This document shows positions 10,078 through 20,565 of a stretch of 64,000 nt of DNA, piece after piece. Position numbers and translations under genes: made by a program. The stretch comes from Xanthomonas prunicola (GTDB taxonomy: Bacteria; Pseudomonadota; Gammaproteobacteria; Xanthomonadales; Xanthomonadaceae), in contig NZ_PHKV01000002.1 in the NCBI RefSeq assembly GCF_002846205.1, positions 682,001 to 746,000 of the forward strand, in the 5' to 3' direction. Each line of letters begins with the position of its first letter. Position 1 is the stretch's first letter. The notes below the pieces were generated by a model. It worked only from the letters and a program-made list of their open reading frames with translations, made no database searches and was not told the DNA's origin.

Positions 10078-11019
10078 TCAATGCGCCGGCTTCTTCCCGC
10101 GCAGCTTCTGAAACAGCATCACCGCGCCCAGCACGATCGCACCAGCAACCACGCCGACCAGCATGTTGCCCAGCGCTTCGACCAGCCAGCCCATGCCGCC
10201 GGCCGACTTGGCCAGATCCACCACCAGGTGATGCAGCGCCGGGATGTTGTGCACCAGGATGCCACCGCCGACCAGGAACATGGCCAGCGTGCCGGCCACC
10301 GACAGGAATTTCATCAGCCACGGCGCCGCCACCAGGATGCCGCGACCGAACGCAGCCAGCCCGGCGCCCTGCTTGGTCAAGTACAAACCCAGGTCGTCCA
10401 GCTTCACGATCGCCGCGACCAGACCGTACACGCCAATGGTCATCGCCAGCGCAATCGCCACCAACACTGCCACCTGCTGCCCGAACGACACTTCGGAGAC
10501 CACGCCCAGGGAGAGCACGATGATCTCCGCCGACAGGATGAAATCGGTGCGGATCGCGCCCTTGACCTTGTCCTTTTCCAGCGCCACCACGTCCACGCTC
10601 TCGTCGGCCAGCGCGCGGGTGCGTTCGGCATGCCGCTGCGCTTCTTCCTCATCGTTGTGCAGGACCTTGTGCGCCAGCTTTTCCACGCCCTCGAAACACA
10701 GATAGGCGCCACCGATCATCATCAACGGCATCACCAACGGGACGTTGTAGCCACGCCCGCGCAGCCAGGCTTCCAGCGCGCTGATCGCCAGCGCCGCCGG
10801 CACCAGGATCATCTTGTTGACCAGCGAGCCCTTGGCCACCGCCCACACCACCGGCAACTCGCGGTCGGCAGTGACACCGGTGACCTGCTGCGCGTTGAGC
10901 GCCAGATCGTCGCCGAGCACGCCTGCGGTCTTCTTGGCCGCAACCTTGGTCAAGATGGAAACGTCGTCCAGCAGCGTGGCGATGTCGTCGAGCAGGGTGA
11001 ACAGGCTGGCACCGGCCAT
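10078..11019 (-). CDS. DUF808 (YedI-type) inner-membrane protein
   Basis: A 313-residue membrane protein of the DUF808 family (E. coli YedI); function unknown. The start MAGASLFTLLDDIATLLDDV and the following KVAAKKTAGVLGDDLALNAQQVTG are the family's signature. Hydrophobic segments include VPLVMPLMMIGGAYLCF, IIVLSLGVVSEV, VAVLVAIALAMTIGVYGL and two near the C-terminus, which ends in the basic tail KLRGKKPAH. ATG 11019 is supported by AAGGA upstream; an upstream in-frame ATG at 11130 lacks one and adds a non-family leader. It is divergent from the UbiB-family gene, 241 bp away. Confidence 0.88.
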   Translation of the reverse strand: MAGASLFTLLDDIATLLDDVSILTKVAAKKTAGVLGDDLALNAQQVTGVTADRELPVVWAVAKGSLVNKMILVPAALAISALEAWLRGRGYNVPLVMPLMMIGGAYLCFEGVEKLAHKVLHNDEEEAQRHAERTRALADESVDVVALEKDKVKGAIRTDFILSAEIIVLSLGVVSEVSFGQQVAVLVAIALAMTIGVYGLVAAIVKLDDLGLYLTKQGAGLAAFGRGILVAAPWLMKFLSVAGTLAMFLVGGGILVHNIPALHHLVVDLAKSAGGMGWLVEALGNMLVGVVAGAIVLGAVMLFQKLRGKKPAH

Positions 11020-11260
11020 GCAGAGATCCTTCTTGGGTGTGGGTGAATTCTCGCCGATCCGGTGCCCGCGTGGGGTGATGAGCCGCCATTGCGTGGATGT
11101 TGCGTGCCGTTGCCGGGGCGATGCCCGCATCGCTGCGTGTGCGCCTGCGGTCGGTCGTGCCAGCCTTGGGCAGGCTTGCCTGCGTTATCTGGGAGCGCTC
11201 GGATTCACCACGCGACGACCCGGCGCTGGCCACACTCGCCGCCTGCATCACGCCCCGGAG

Positions 11261-12985
11261 ATGGCCTTGAGTCAGAACGACCCGCACCGCGCACCGGCCC
11301 AGGCCGCAGGCCCGGCAGACAATGCCGTGGTGGGCGGCATGAGCCGGCGCACGCAGATCCTGCGCCTGCTGCTGCGCTATCGCGGCTCGGGGGTGTTCGC
11401 CGGCATGAATCTGGATCCGGCGGCGATCAACGAATACGAAGTGCCCGCGGAAGGCACGCCGGATCAGTTCGTCTCCGACCTGGAATCGCTCGGGCCCACC
11501 TTCGTCAAACTGGGCCAGATGCTGTCCACCCGGCCGGACATCGTGCCGCCGGAGTTCGCCACCGCGCTGGAGCGCATGCAGGAGAACACCAGCTCGGTGC
11601 CGGTGGAACGCATTCGCCAGATCATCGAGGAAGAACTCGGGGTTTCGGTCAACAAGGCGTTCTCGCATTTCGACCCGGTCCCGCTGGGCTGCGCCTCGCT
11701 GGCGCAAGTGCACCGCGCCGCATTGCGCGACGGCACGCCGGTGGCGATCAAGGTGCAGAAGCCGGAAGTGGCCGCGCAAGTGCGTTCGGACATGGACGTG
11801 CTCAAGAGCTTCGCCACCGCGGCCGACCGCCTCACCGGCATCGGCCGGCGTGTGCGCTTTGCCGATTGGCTGGGCGAATTCGGCAAGACCCTGCGCGCCG
11901 AGCTCAACTACGAAGACGAAGCCGAGACCCTGGTGCGCTTCGGCAAGCATCTCAAGCCGTTTCCGCTGTTGTGGATTCCGCAACCGGTGTGGGACCTGAG
12001 CAGCCGCAAGGTGCTGACCATGCAGCTGGCCGAAGGCGTGCGCGTGGACAAGATCTCCGGCCTGCGCCGCACCGAGCAGCCGATGGACAAGCTGGCCGCA
12101 GAGCTGGTCAAGGGCTACCTGGACCAGATGTTCGTGCATGGCGAGATCCACGCCGACCCGCATCCGGGCAATCTGCGCGTGCTGCAGGACGGGCGCCTGG
12201 CGATCTTCGACCTGGGCATGGTCGCGCACGTGCCGCCGCGCCTGCGCGAGCGCTTGCTCAAGCTGCTGTTCGCCGCCGTCGACGGCCGTGGCGAAGAAGT
12301 CGCCGAAGAGACCATCGCGCTGAGCACGCGGCTGGAGGATTACGACGAAGACCGCTATCAGCGCGAAACCGGGCAGATGATCGCCCGCTACGCCGCGCAC
12401 GACACCACTTCCGAAGGTCGCGTGGTGCTGGATCTGGTGCGCATCGCCACCTCGACTGGCTTGCGGACGCCGCCTGAGCTCAGCCTGCTCGGCAAGACCT
12501 TGTTGAACCTGGAAGGCGTGTGCCGCACGCTGTCGCCGCACCTGGATACGCGCCGCATCGTCGAGCGCCATCTGCAGCACGTGATGCGGGCGCGCCTGAA
12601 AAAGTCTCTGTCTGCCGCCAACTTGGCCAGCGAGGCGATGGAACTCCAGCACCTGGTGCGCGAAGGACCGCGCCGCATGTCGGAGATTCTGTCGCTGGCT
12701 GCGGAAAACCGCCTGCAGATGCGCGTCACCGGGCTGGAAGAATCGCACCTGATGGAAAGCCTGCAGAAGATCGCCAACCGCGTTGCGGCAGGCATCGTGA
12801 CTGCCGCGCTGATCATGGCATCGGCGCAGATGATGCGTATCGAAACCGGCTTGAAGCTGTGGGGATATCCCGCCATTGCGATGGTGCTATTCCTGCTCGG
12901 CGTTGTGCTGGGGCTCGGCATTGTGGTCAGCGCACTGCTGTTCGACCGCCGCGTGCGTGCGCGTGAAGAGCGCGGGCATCGCTAG
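11261..12985 (+). CDS. UbiB/ABC1-family atypical kinase
   Basis: ABC1/ADCK/UbiB proteins are atypical kinase-like ATPases that support ubiquinone biosynthesis or lipid homeostasis at the inner membrane. The 574-residue product has the family KxGQ motif (FVKLGQMLSTRPD), ALQ-like SLAQVHRA, the lysine segment VAIKVQKP, HADPHPGN and FDLGMV, and ends in two transmembrane helices (AAGIVTAALIMASAQMM, AIAMVLFLLGVVLGLGIVVSALLF). The start is unsure: ATG 11261 sits right on the GGAG, while TTG 11267 region (MSQNDPH reading) would be spaced 6 nt from it, and ATG 11339 (MSRRTQILRL) is also possible. It may be ubiB itself or a paralogue; there are no ubiE/ubiJ neighbours. Confidence 0.9.
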   Translation: MALSQNDPHRAPAQAAGPADNAVVGGMSRRTQILRLLLRYRGSGVFAGMNLDPAAINEYEVPAEGTPDQFVSDLESLGPTFVKLGQMLSTRPDIVPPEFATALERMQENTSSVPVERIRQIIEEELGVSVNKAFSHFDPVPLGCASLAQVHRAALRDGTPVAIKVQKPEVAAQVRSDMDVLKSFATAADRLTGIGRRVRFADWLGEFGKTLRAELNYEDEAETLVRFGKHLKPFPLLWIPQPVWDLSSRKVLTMQLAEGVRVDKISGLRRTEQPMDKLAAELVKGYLDQMFVHGEIHADPHPGNLRVLQDGRLAIFDLGMVAHVPPRLRERLLKLLFAAVDGRGEEVAEETIALSTRLEDYDEDRYQRETGQMIARYAAHDTTSEGRVVLDLVRIATSTGLRTPPELSLLGKTLLNLEGVCRTLSPHLDTRRIVERHLQHVMRARLKKSLSAANLASEAMELQHLVREGPRRMSEILSLAAENRLQMRVTGLEESHLMESLQKIANRVAAGIVTAALIMASAQMMRIETGLKLWGYPAIAMVLFLLGVVLGLGIVVSALLFDRRVRAREERGHR

Positions 12986-13675
12986 CGGCTGTTTTTTGTG
13001 GCAGACCATCGGGGCTCGATGGTCGGCAGCAGCCAGGCACCTTCAATCCTTCGTAAGCCATCACTGCCTGCAAAGAAGCGCGCCTAAGAAAATCAAGATG
13101 CAGCAATTGCGCGGGCGCAGCTGACTCTCGGCACCGGCATGCGGCACGTGCGCACGCGGGTTCCCGCGCGCCGTCCACGCTCAAGGCCGACTGCCCGCTA
13201 CTTCTCGGCAGTCACTTACAACGTGTCAGCGGATCTGAGCGATCGCGCGTCAGCCGCGTCGCTTGGGGTGCATTGCATTCCATGCAGCCTGCGACACGCA
13301 ACGGCCTGTACGAGCGAGCGCTAACGTCGCTCGCGCATGTCGTATGGCGCTCGGCATCGTGGATTGCACGCGCGCTGTGCACAGACGCATCGCTCCCACC
13401 CACCTCACGGCGCTGCTACTGCAGCAAGCACACCCAACACCACATATGGGTGCAATTGCGCCTGCCCACGGCCACATTGCAGCATCGGCGCTCTGATGGA
13501 TGCGGGCAGATGCGTAACCGGGCTGATGGGCCTGGATCTCAGTGGCAACAAACATTTCAGTCAGCTTCGGCGCGGCATAGTCCGTCATCCGGGTGTCACA
13601 TTGCAGGTGGCGCACAGGACATGGCGAGCAAGGCGTCCGGCACGCGCTCGCATCATCCCCCCACGGACGCTGCGC
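12986..13675. other. intergenic region, no gene seen
   Basis: About 690 bp between two rightward genes. Open frames across it have no ribosome site or recognisable sequence. A short stem GCGAGC/GCTCGC occurs near 13315-13340. The right end must hold the promoter of the OpgB-like gene. Confidence 0.4.
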
Positions 13676-15784
13676 ATGCATTGGATGTTGTTGGTTTCGT
13701 TGTTGCTGTTGCTGTGGCTGTTGGCCGCCTCCCCGCGCCTGGCATGGCTCAAGGCTGGCTTGTTGTCGGTATTTCTGCTGCTGCTCAGCGCCTGGGGACT
13801 GATCGATCGATTCAGCGGCGATGGCATCAATGCGGCCACGCTGTACCACCTGCGCGCTGACATGGATGGCGCCGGCGTCAGCGATTTTTCCGGTTATATC
13901 GCGGTGTTCGTCGGCATGCTGCTGCTTTCGCTGAGCCCGCTGTTGCTGGTGCGGGTGCGACGCTTTCAACGTCCGCGCGGTGGTGGTGCGGTGTTCGCAG
14001 GCTTCGTGAGCATGTTGTTGGTCAGCATCGCAGTAAGCCCGCTGTATCGCGATGGCAAGCGCCTGTATTACCAGCTGCGCCCGGTCGATTACGCCACCGT
14101 CGTACCCGAATACCAGGTGCCGCAGCAACCGCTGCAGAAGCGCAAGAACATCGTGTGGATCTATGGCGAAAGCCTGGAGCGCACCTACTTCGACGAAAAT
14201 GTGTTTCCAGGCTTGATGCCCAACCTGCGCGCGCTTGCCACCGAAGCGGTGGACGTACGCAATCTCACCTCCACCGAAGGCAGCGGCTGGACCATCGCCG
14301 GCATGGTTGCCTCGATGTGCGGCGTGCCGCTCACCACCGCGCCAGGTGATGAAAACAGCATGGACCGCATGGGCATGTTCCTGCCCGAAGCGCGCTGCCT
14401 GGGCGATTACCTCAAGGATCAGGGCTACCGCAATCATTACGTCGGCGGCGCCGATGCAAGCTTCGCTGGCAAGGGCCGTTTCCTGTCCAGCCATGGCTTC
14501 GACGTGGTGCACGATGTGCACTATTTCCACGACAGAGGCGTCGCACCGAAGCATTTTTCCGCGTGGGGCGTGCACGACGATGTCTTGCTGGACGATGCCT
14601 GGGACAGCTTCCAGACGCTGTCACGTGCTGGCCAACCCTTCATGCTGACCACGCTGACGATGGACACGCATCATCCGGCCGGCCACTTGCCGCTGGCATG
14701 CAAGGACCAGCACTACGACAGCGCACTGGGCGATATCGGCCTGCTGCATGCAATCAAATGCAGCGACCGCTTGATTGGCGAACTGGTCGCGCGCATTCGC
14801 AACAGCCGCTACGGCAAGAACACCATCATCGTCATTGCCTCCGATCATCTGGCGATGCCCAACGATCTGAGCGACGTGCTGGCTGAGCAGAAGCGCGAGA
14901 ACCTGCTCCTATTCCTGGGCAAGGACATCGCCCCACAACAAGTGGTGACGCGTGCAGGTAGCACGCTCGATTCAGGCGCGACGCTGCTGCAATTGCTGGA
15001 ACCAGGCATGCGCACGCTAGGCTTTGGCCGCTCGCTGTTAGCCAGCGATGCCCCGCCCAGTGCCAGCGTTGCCGCCAGCCGCGACAGCGGGAAGGACTAT
15101 CCGCGCTATCTGGCGTATGCGCGCACACTATGGACCGGACGCAGCACGCGCATGCTGCGCATCAACGGCAATGGCGATGTCGTGGTCGGCGTACAACAGG
15201 TGCGCCCACCGGTGCTGCTGGAATACGACAAGGACACCAACCTGAAGACGGTGTACCTGGAAAATACCTCGCGTCAATTCGATCGCACGCATTCCAAAGG
15301 CACGCTGGCCTATGTGGATCGCTGCACTGCATTCGAAGACGGCTCGGCCGATGGCGACTGGTGCGCACTGGTGGTGGATCGCCACCAGAACATGAAGCTG
15401 TATCGCGATCCGGACCTCACGCGCGGCATCGCCGTCGATGCGCCGCTGGAAGCCACCCAGCAAGGCCCGCGTCCACGCATACGCCAGCCGATCATGCTCA
15501 CCCAGGCTGCCCGCAAGACCGACGCCGGCCGCTACATGCTCGAGCTCTACGCCAAGCGCCGACCCACGCGCGCGTTCTGGGTCGAAGCGGTGTCCTCGGA
15601 ACGAAAAGTCGTGCTGGCACAGCAATGGGTGGTGCCAGACGCCGCCGGGCGTATCCGGATGCCGGTGGGCCTGGAACATGCAGTCGAAGATCTGGAGATC
15701 CGCGCCTGGCTGGATTACACCGAAGACGTCAGCGTGGACGATCTGGCCTTGGTCAAGGACATACCGGTGGCAGACCGCTCCTGA
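13676..15784 (+). CDS. OpgB-like phosphoglycerol transferase (membrane sulfatase-fold)
   Basis: Resembles MdoB/OpgB, which transfers phosphoglycerol from phosphatidylglycerol to periplasmic glucans, in the LtaS/sulfatase superfamily. The 702-residue product has about four N-terminal membrane helices (MLLVSLLLLLWLLAA, GLLSVFLLLLSAWGL, YIAVFVGMLLLSLSPLLLV, FAGFVSMLLVSIAVSPLY), then a periplasmic catalytic domain with NIVWIYGESLERTYFDE, the nucleophile region LTSTEGSGWTIAGM, TLTMDTHHPAGH and the metal-binding IVIASDHLAM. E. coli OpgB is of similar length. A C-terminal beta-rich domain of about 200 residues follows. ATG 13676 places the first helix at the N-terminus; the longer open frame upstream has no family character. 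Confidence 0.85.
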   Translation: MHWMLLVSLLLLLWLLAASPRLAWLKAGLLSVFLLLLSAWGLIDRFSGDGINAATLYHLRADMDGAGVSDFSGYIAVFVGMLLLSLSPLLLVRVRRFQRPRGGGAVFAGFVSMLLVSIAVSPLYRDGKRLYYQLRPVDYATVVPEYQVPQQPLQKRKNIVWIYGESLERTYFDENVFPGLMPNLRALATEAVDVRNLTSTEGSGWTIAGMVASMCGVPLTTAPGDENSMDRMGMFLPEARCLGDYLKDQGYRNHYVGGADASFAGKGRFLSSHGFDVVHDVHYFHDRGVAPKHFSAWGVHDDVLLDDAWDSFQTLSRAGQPFMLTTLTMDTHHPAGHLPLACKDQHYDSALGDIGLLHAIKCSDRLIGELVARIRNSRYGKNTIIVIASDHLAMPNDLSDVLAEQKRENLLLFLGKDIAPQQVVTRAGSTLDSGATLLQLLEPGMRTLGFGRSLLASDAPPSASVAASRDSGKDYPRYLAYARTLWTGRSTRMLRINGNGDVVVGVQQVRPPVLLEYDKDTNLKTVYLENTSRQFDRTHSKGTLAYVDRCTAFEDGSADGDWCALVVDRHQNMKLYRDPDLTRGIAVDAPLEATQQGPRPRIRQPIMLTQAARKTDAGRYMLELYAKRRPTRAFWVEAVSSERKVVLAQQWVVPDAAGRIRMPVGLEHAVEDLEIRAWLDYTEDVSVDDLALVKDIPVADRS

Positions 15785-16041
15785 TGTGAGCCGCTGCACT
15801 CCCGTGGAGGGTGGACATGCTGGCGCGATGCCCTTACCGATTGCGTGGTCGTTGGCGGCATGGATGGGTTCACGGCGTGTCCCGCGAGCGGTGAGGGCAT
15901 CGCGCCCTCGACTGACCAGGCTTTCAACTGAGCAACTGCCTACATCCAGATAAGCAGTCAGACATGGCCGCGCGATCAGCGCACTCCACTGTCAACCCAC
16001 CCTCTACTCGCTACTACGCTAGCGACGCAGCGCTCGCCACT

Positions 16042-18507
16042 TCACTGCTCCGCCACAGACGTGCCGTCGCCTGCGTCGCGCGCCACCGCCGCACCTGCGC
16101 GACTGAAGCGAATCTCCTGTGGCGACTGCAACGCAATGCCCACCGTCTCCATGCGCTGCAGCAGTGCGAAGAACAGCTGACTGCGCACGCCATACGAATC
16201 GCGCGGACTGCTCACATAGGCGAACGAATTGAAATTGACGTGCCCGCCAGCCAGCGAATCGATGAACACCGATGGTGCTGGCTCGGCCAGCACCTTCTCA
16301 TGCTCTGCGAACAGCTCAAGCAGCATGTCGCGCACCTTGGCCACATCGGTTTCCAGCGGCACCGAGAACTGCAACTGCACACGGCCCATCGGATTGGACA
16401 GCGTCATGTTACGCACGCTCTTGGTGATCAACTCCGAGTTGGGAACAATCAACGTGGAACGGTCGCCCACCTGGATTTCGGTCGCGCGCACGCTGATCTT
16501 GCGCACATCACCTTCTTGATCGCCAATGCGTACCCAGTCCCCGATCTTCACCGGCCGCTCGGCCAGCAGGATCAGTCCCGACACGAAGTTCTGCGTGATC
16601 GCCTGTAGACCGAAACCGATACCCACCGACAATGCACTCAACACCAGCGCCAACCGTCTCAGATCCAGACCTAGCGCAGTGAGCCCCCACACTGCCACGA
16701 TCAACCATCCCAGATAACGCGCCACCGTGCTGATCGAATTGCGCGCACCGGCATCCAGCTCGGTCTTGGGCAGATACGTGTTGACCAGCCACTTCTGCAC
16801 CACGTGCACCAGACCCATGCCGAGCAGGAAGACGCATAGCGCCCGGGCCACATCGCTGGGCGTGATGACCAGCTCCTTGCCAATGGCAATTCCGTGCGAC
16901 ACGTTTTCCAGCCAGCCGGTCACCGCGGCGATATTTGCGCCGTATGGCGTCACCAGCGCGGCGATGCCCAGCAGTACCAGCAGCACCCGCACCGCCGCGG
17001 AGATCAACAAGCCCACCTGCACCAACCGTCCGCTGCCGACAGTCAATACATGCGACAGCGCACGGCTGAACCGGCTCTCCGGCTTGAATACCCAGGTCGT
17101 CAGGTCGTCGGCAAACATCACCAGTAGCGCGAGCACGCTGCAGACCAGGGTGATCCAGATGATCTGCTGCTCGACGAACAGCGCCAGATTGATGTAGCCG
17201 AACAACGCCGCCACCAACGCGAAGATCACCGCCAGATGGCCCAGCAGACGGATCAGCACGATGTAACCGCCGCCGCGCGACACCACTGGCGGCGGTGCGC
17301 TGCTGTCCGCGTCGGCAGCACCCATGTTTGCGGCGTGAGCGCGCAACGACAGGGTCAGGCCAGCCAGCGCCGACAGAATCAAACCCGCATACAACAGCGC
17401 AGCAACCGCATCGGTGGCGATGGTCAATGCGCCGCTGCTGCGCGCTACATCGTTGATCCTGATCGCCATGCCGCTGAACCAACTCACCGCAGCCGTGGCC
17501 AGGCAATGCACGCGCAAACGGTTGACGGTGGCATCGTCCAACGGGAACAGACGCCAGGTGGGCTGGTGCTTCATCAACAAACTGGCACTGAGCGAACCGA
17601 CGAAGGCGGCCACACAACTGATCACCACAAATGCACTGAGCAGTTGCTCCAGATCCGTCGGTAGCTCGCTCAGGGCGCGCACGCTTTCGGCCAATGCCCA
17701 TGCCGCCATGCCCAGCGTGAGGGTGCCCACCAACAGAAACCACAACGCAAGGCCGGAGCGACGCAAGCGTCCACCGGGCGCACGCGAGGCCGCATACCGC
17801 CGCCCTAGATGACGCAGGAAGATGCGCAACGGAAACGCCAGCGCCAATGCCGCCAGCGTCCCGATCACCAGACCGGCGATGCCGTTGGTCGATGTGCCCG
17901 TCCGCACCGCCTGTACAGCCTTGTCGGAAAGCGTCTGCAGGCGCGCGCGGTCGTCGGGCCATTCCTGCGCGATCTCATTCCACAGCGTGGGCGACAGCGG
18001 TGAGGCCACGCGCGCGGAGAGCTTCTCGCTGAAGCGCTGGGCACGCTCGCCCTCGAGCCGGTCGGCCAGATCCTTGGCATCCAGCGCCAACAGGTTCGCC
18101 CGCTTGAGTTCGGCATCCAGCCCATTGCGCTCGCGCGTGAGCGCGCGTCGCTGGTCGCGTAGATCGGGCGGGTCGGTCTTCTGTTCTTCGCCCAGCCCTG
18201 CCAGCCGGACAGACAGCTCCTTCAACGGCGGCTCAAGCGAGCGCGCCAGATCCTGGGCCTGGCGTTGCGCGCCGGTGACATCGTCAGCGAGCTTGCGCAA
18301 TTGGTCGGTATCGGATTTTTCCATCCCCGCTTCAGCCTGGGTCAGCACCTTTTGCATGCTGTCCAGTTCGGTCTGCGCGGTCTCCAGCAACGTGTCCTCG
18401 TCCTGGGCCACAGCCGCGCCCACGCAGACCATCCACAGCGCGGCAAGCAGCAGCAGGCGCTGCAGCACGCCCCGATGGGCACCCAAGACAAATCGGAATT
18501 CGGACAC
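16042..18507 (-). CDS. DUF3772/MscS-family mechanosensitive channel
   Basis: Large MscS-type channel predicted to release solutes under hypo-osmotic stress at the inner membrane. After a signal peptide (LLLLAALWMVCVGAAVA, cut before QDEDTLLETA) comes a periplasmic coiled-coil-rich DUF3772-like domain, roughly ten membrane helices and the MscS core: GIGFGLQAITQNFVSGLILL with the pore helix, ERPVKIGDWVRIGDQEGDV in the beta domain and the cytoplasmic C-terminal part. I chose GTG 18507 (821 aa) because it puts the signal peptide near the N-terminus; upstream ATGs at 18642 and 18720 would add a non-family leader. No strong Shine-Dalgarno decides it. Confidence 0.88.
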   Translation of the reverse strand: MSEFRFVLGAHRGVLQRLLLLAALWMVCVGAAVAQDEDTLLETAQTELDSMQKVLTQAEAGMEKSDTDQLRKLADDVTGAQRQAQDLARSLEPPLKELSVRLAGLGEEQKTDPPDLRDQRRALTRERNGLDAELKRANLLALDAKDLADRLEGERAQRFSEKLSARVASPLSPTLWNEIAQEWPDDRARLQTLSDKAVQAVRTGTSTNGIAGLVIGTLAALALAFPLRIFLRHLGRRYAASRAPGGRLRRSGLALWFLLVGTLTLGMAAWALAESVRALSELPTDLEQLLSAFVVISCVAAFVGSLSASLLMKHQPTWRLFPLDDATVNRLRVHCLATAAVSWFSGMAIRINDVARSSGALTIATDAVAALLYAGLILSALAGLTLSLRAHAANMGAADADSSAPPPVVSRGGGYIVLIRLLGHLAVIFALVAALFGYINLALFVEQQIIWITLVCSVLALLVMFADDLTTWVFKPESRFSRALSHVLTVGSGRLVQVGLLISAAVRVLLVLLGIAALVTPYGANIAAVTGWLENVSHGIAIGKELVITPSDVARALCVFLLGMGLVHVVQKWLVNTYLPKTELDAGARNSISTVARYLGWLIVAVWGLTALGLDLRRLALVLSALSVGIGFGLQAITQNFVSGLILLAERPVKIGDWVRIGDQEGDVRKISVRATEIQVGDRSTLIVPNSELITKSVRNMTLSNPMGRVQLQFSVPLETDVAKVRDMLLELFAEHEKVLAEPAPSVFIDSLAGGHVNFNSFAYVSSPRDSYGVRSQLFFALLQRMETVGIALQSPQEIRFSRAGAAVARDAGDGTSVAEQ

Positions 18508-18799
18508 AGGCAGGCATCGAACAGGCGCGGACCACCGCGGGTGCGGGCATCTTAAGGCACCACTCCTGATCCAGCAGATGGCCCGGTGCCGGCGATTCAG
18601 CCACGACAGATCGTGCGTATGCACGGATCGACCATCCGGCATCGGCACCGGCGGCGACCGAGTCGGAGACCGCAACCTGACCACCCGACCAGCACATGAA
18701 TGGGCTTGCGGGGTTGTCACTTTGCGACAACACTCGGCTGACGCAGAATCGAACCACCGCTGCGGCAGACGCAGCGGATGACCGCGAAGGAGATCCTCT

Positions 18800-19141
18800 A
18801 TGCAGATTCAGATCCAGACCGACAAGCACGTGCCGCACGATCCGTCTGTTGTGGCGCATGTCGAAAAGACCTGCACCGCCCAGTTGGCGCATTTCGCCAG
18901 CGACATCACCCGTGTGGAAGTGCATTTGCGCGATGAGAACGGTCAGCGCGGCGGCGCGGCGGATCGAACCTGCAGCATCGAAGCGCACGTCGCCGGCCTA
19001 CCGCCGATCGCGGCCACCAACAGCGCCGAAACGACAGCCTCTGCCGTGACCGGGGCTGCGCGCAAGCTGCGCACTGCCATCGAACATGCACGCGGCAAGC
19101 AGCACTCCAAGGCCACCGCCCCGCCGCCGGACATGCTTTGA
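18800..19141 (+). CDS. HPF/RaiA-family ribosome hibernation factor
   Basis: A 113-residue S30EA-domain protein of the HPF/RaiA family, which bind idle ribosomes near the A and P sites and silence them in stationary phase. The sequence MQIQIQTDKHV, then VEKTCTAQLAHFASDITRVEVHLRDENG, shows the beta-alpha-beta layout; the CSIEAHVAGLPPIAATNSAE segment and AARKLRTAIEHARGKQ match the second half. It is the short form without a dimerisation domain. AAGGAG lies 7 nt before the ATG. This is the last clearly housekeeping gene before the hrp island. Confidence 0.85.
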   Translation: MQIQIQTDKHVPHDPSVVAHVEKTCTAQLAHFASDITRVEVHLRDENGQRGGAADRTCSIEAHVAGLPPIAATNSAETTASAVTGAARKLRTAIEHARGKQHSKATAPPPDML

Positions 19142-19379
19142 TCTGATCTGGCGGTTGGCACATGGCCTGGGCCGCTGCCAACGTTTGCGGCGATGGCATC
19201 GCGGTACGTCATCTGGCGCTACGCGAAGCGCCCGCAAAAGCTGTAACCCTGAACGGCATCGGCCCGTCGCACTCACCCTGCGGCGGGCCGAATGCTTTAA
19301 ATCTACTGGTGCTTGCGGAAAGATTGCAATCCCAAGCACCAGGCGCTGTTATAAAGCGTGTCGATCTGCAATCTGGCTC

Positions 19380-19694
19380 TTACGCCAGCGGCGGCAGACT
19401 ACCGGGCCACTTACCGGCGACTGGGATAACGCGCGCAGCGATCGGCTGAGCCGAACCAGCCAAGTGCAACGTATGTCTGGATGCCTTCGCCCATTGCGCG
19501 GCATCGCTGAAGATACGCGTCTGGTTTGCTGCCCACAGCAGCACTGCATTATGTGGTGAGTCCTGCGGCAAGCGGATCGGACTGGCCTTGAACCGTTCGG
19601 GTTTCGATATCCATTGCTTGCCGGTGGATGCGTAGGTCAGGCCGTCCAGGTTCCGGGCAGGTGCGATGACGGTAATTGCAGGCCTGGAAAACAT
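19380..19694 (-). CDS. hypothetical protein at the left edge of the hrp island
   Basis: I do not recognise this family. The frame is 104 codons and is preceded by CAGGAG 7 nt before ATG 19694, which is the main reason to call it. The product, MFSRPAITVIAPARNLDGLT then YASTGKQWISKPERFKASP, is basic, soluble and without signal or membrane segment; the C-terminus is proline-rich. It stands alone, antisense to nothing convincing, between the hibernation factor and xopM. It could be a small conserved Xanthomonas protein or the remnant of a mobile gene. An open frame extends further upstream to 19772 but without a ribosome site. Confidence 0.5.
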   Translation of the reverse strand: MFSRPAITVIAPARNLDGLTYASTGKQWISKPERFKASPIRLPQDSPHNAVLLWAANQTRIFSDAAQWAKASRHTLHLAGSAQPIAARVIPVAGKWPGSLPPLA

Positions 19695-20565
19695 CGCCAA
19701 CTCCTGCTGCGGTTTTCCGTGATCGCAGCAATGCAATCGCTCGACAGCGGCGTCGCCAGCGGACCGATGCATTCGCTCGATCCCCCAATCCAGGGAAGCT
19801 CGACCTGGTCAGCGGGGTTCGATGGCGTGTGGCTGCATGCAAGTAAGGATATGCGCACAAGCATATTATCGGAACGCTGGGAAGCCAAGCGCGGCTCCAG
19901 ACAGCTCCCTGGAACCTTGGCGAGGTTGCACCTTGCTGGCTTCGTGATCTTCATACTCGGGAATGCAGCCATCTGCTTTCAAGTCCACACCACGCGCCCT
20001 GGGCGATCGCTCAAACAAGCTAACCCCGCCACTCCACCATCAATCCGCACCAGAGCCGCCGGCGTCGGCCCACCGATGCATCGCGCAGCGCTGCCCGCAC
20101 ACGCGCAACGGTATTCGGCCGTGCGAAGACGGCCGCAGAGGCAAACATATTTGGCCCGCACACGCGAATTGATTGTTCGGATGCAGAATGATCGTTTCGC
20201 ACGGCGCGCGTCCAGATTCTCTGGATTTATGCGAATTTCAAGCTCGCCTACGACGATGATACATACCACGCAAGGTGGCCGTGGATAGCAGGTACGCCTG
20301 GGCGTTTCGATTGCGAGCGAAGAAGTCACGCTGTCGTTGCAAGGGCAGGTGAGCACAGCATATGCACCATGACGGTGCGGCGTGCCGCACATCACGCATT
20401 TGTCCGGTCGACGCGCCTCGCTGCGATTGGCGATGCCACGCTGCAATCAGGACTCTCGCCGCCAGACCCGTCTTGATGAGGTAGCCATCGTCCGGCGCCA
20501 TCGATCAATCGCCCTGCAAGCCTGGGCGAAAGCATGCCGATATCCCACCAACGCGAGGACATGCC
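19695..20565. other. non-coding stretch before xopM
   Basis: About 870 bp with no gene I can support. Base composition is more mixed and codon-like structure is weaker than in the flanks, as expected at an island edge with decayed sequence. No inverted-repeat insertion-sequence ends and no perfect PIP box were found; the nearest resemblance is TTCGC-N16-TTCTC at 20196, which I do not accept. Confidence 0.4.

Noticed and set aside
10649..12748. A 699-codon minus-strand frame opposite the UbiB-family gene
   Set aside because: Shadow of the real gene; its last part is the DUF808 gene read out of frame.
20196..20221. PIP-like box upstream of xopM (TTCGC-N16-TTCTC)
   Set aside because: Two departures from consensus, wrong spacer and 345 bp from the start codon.
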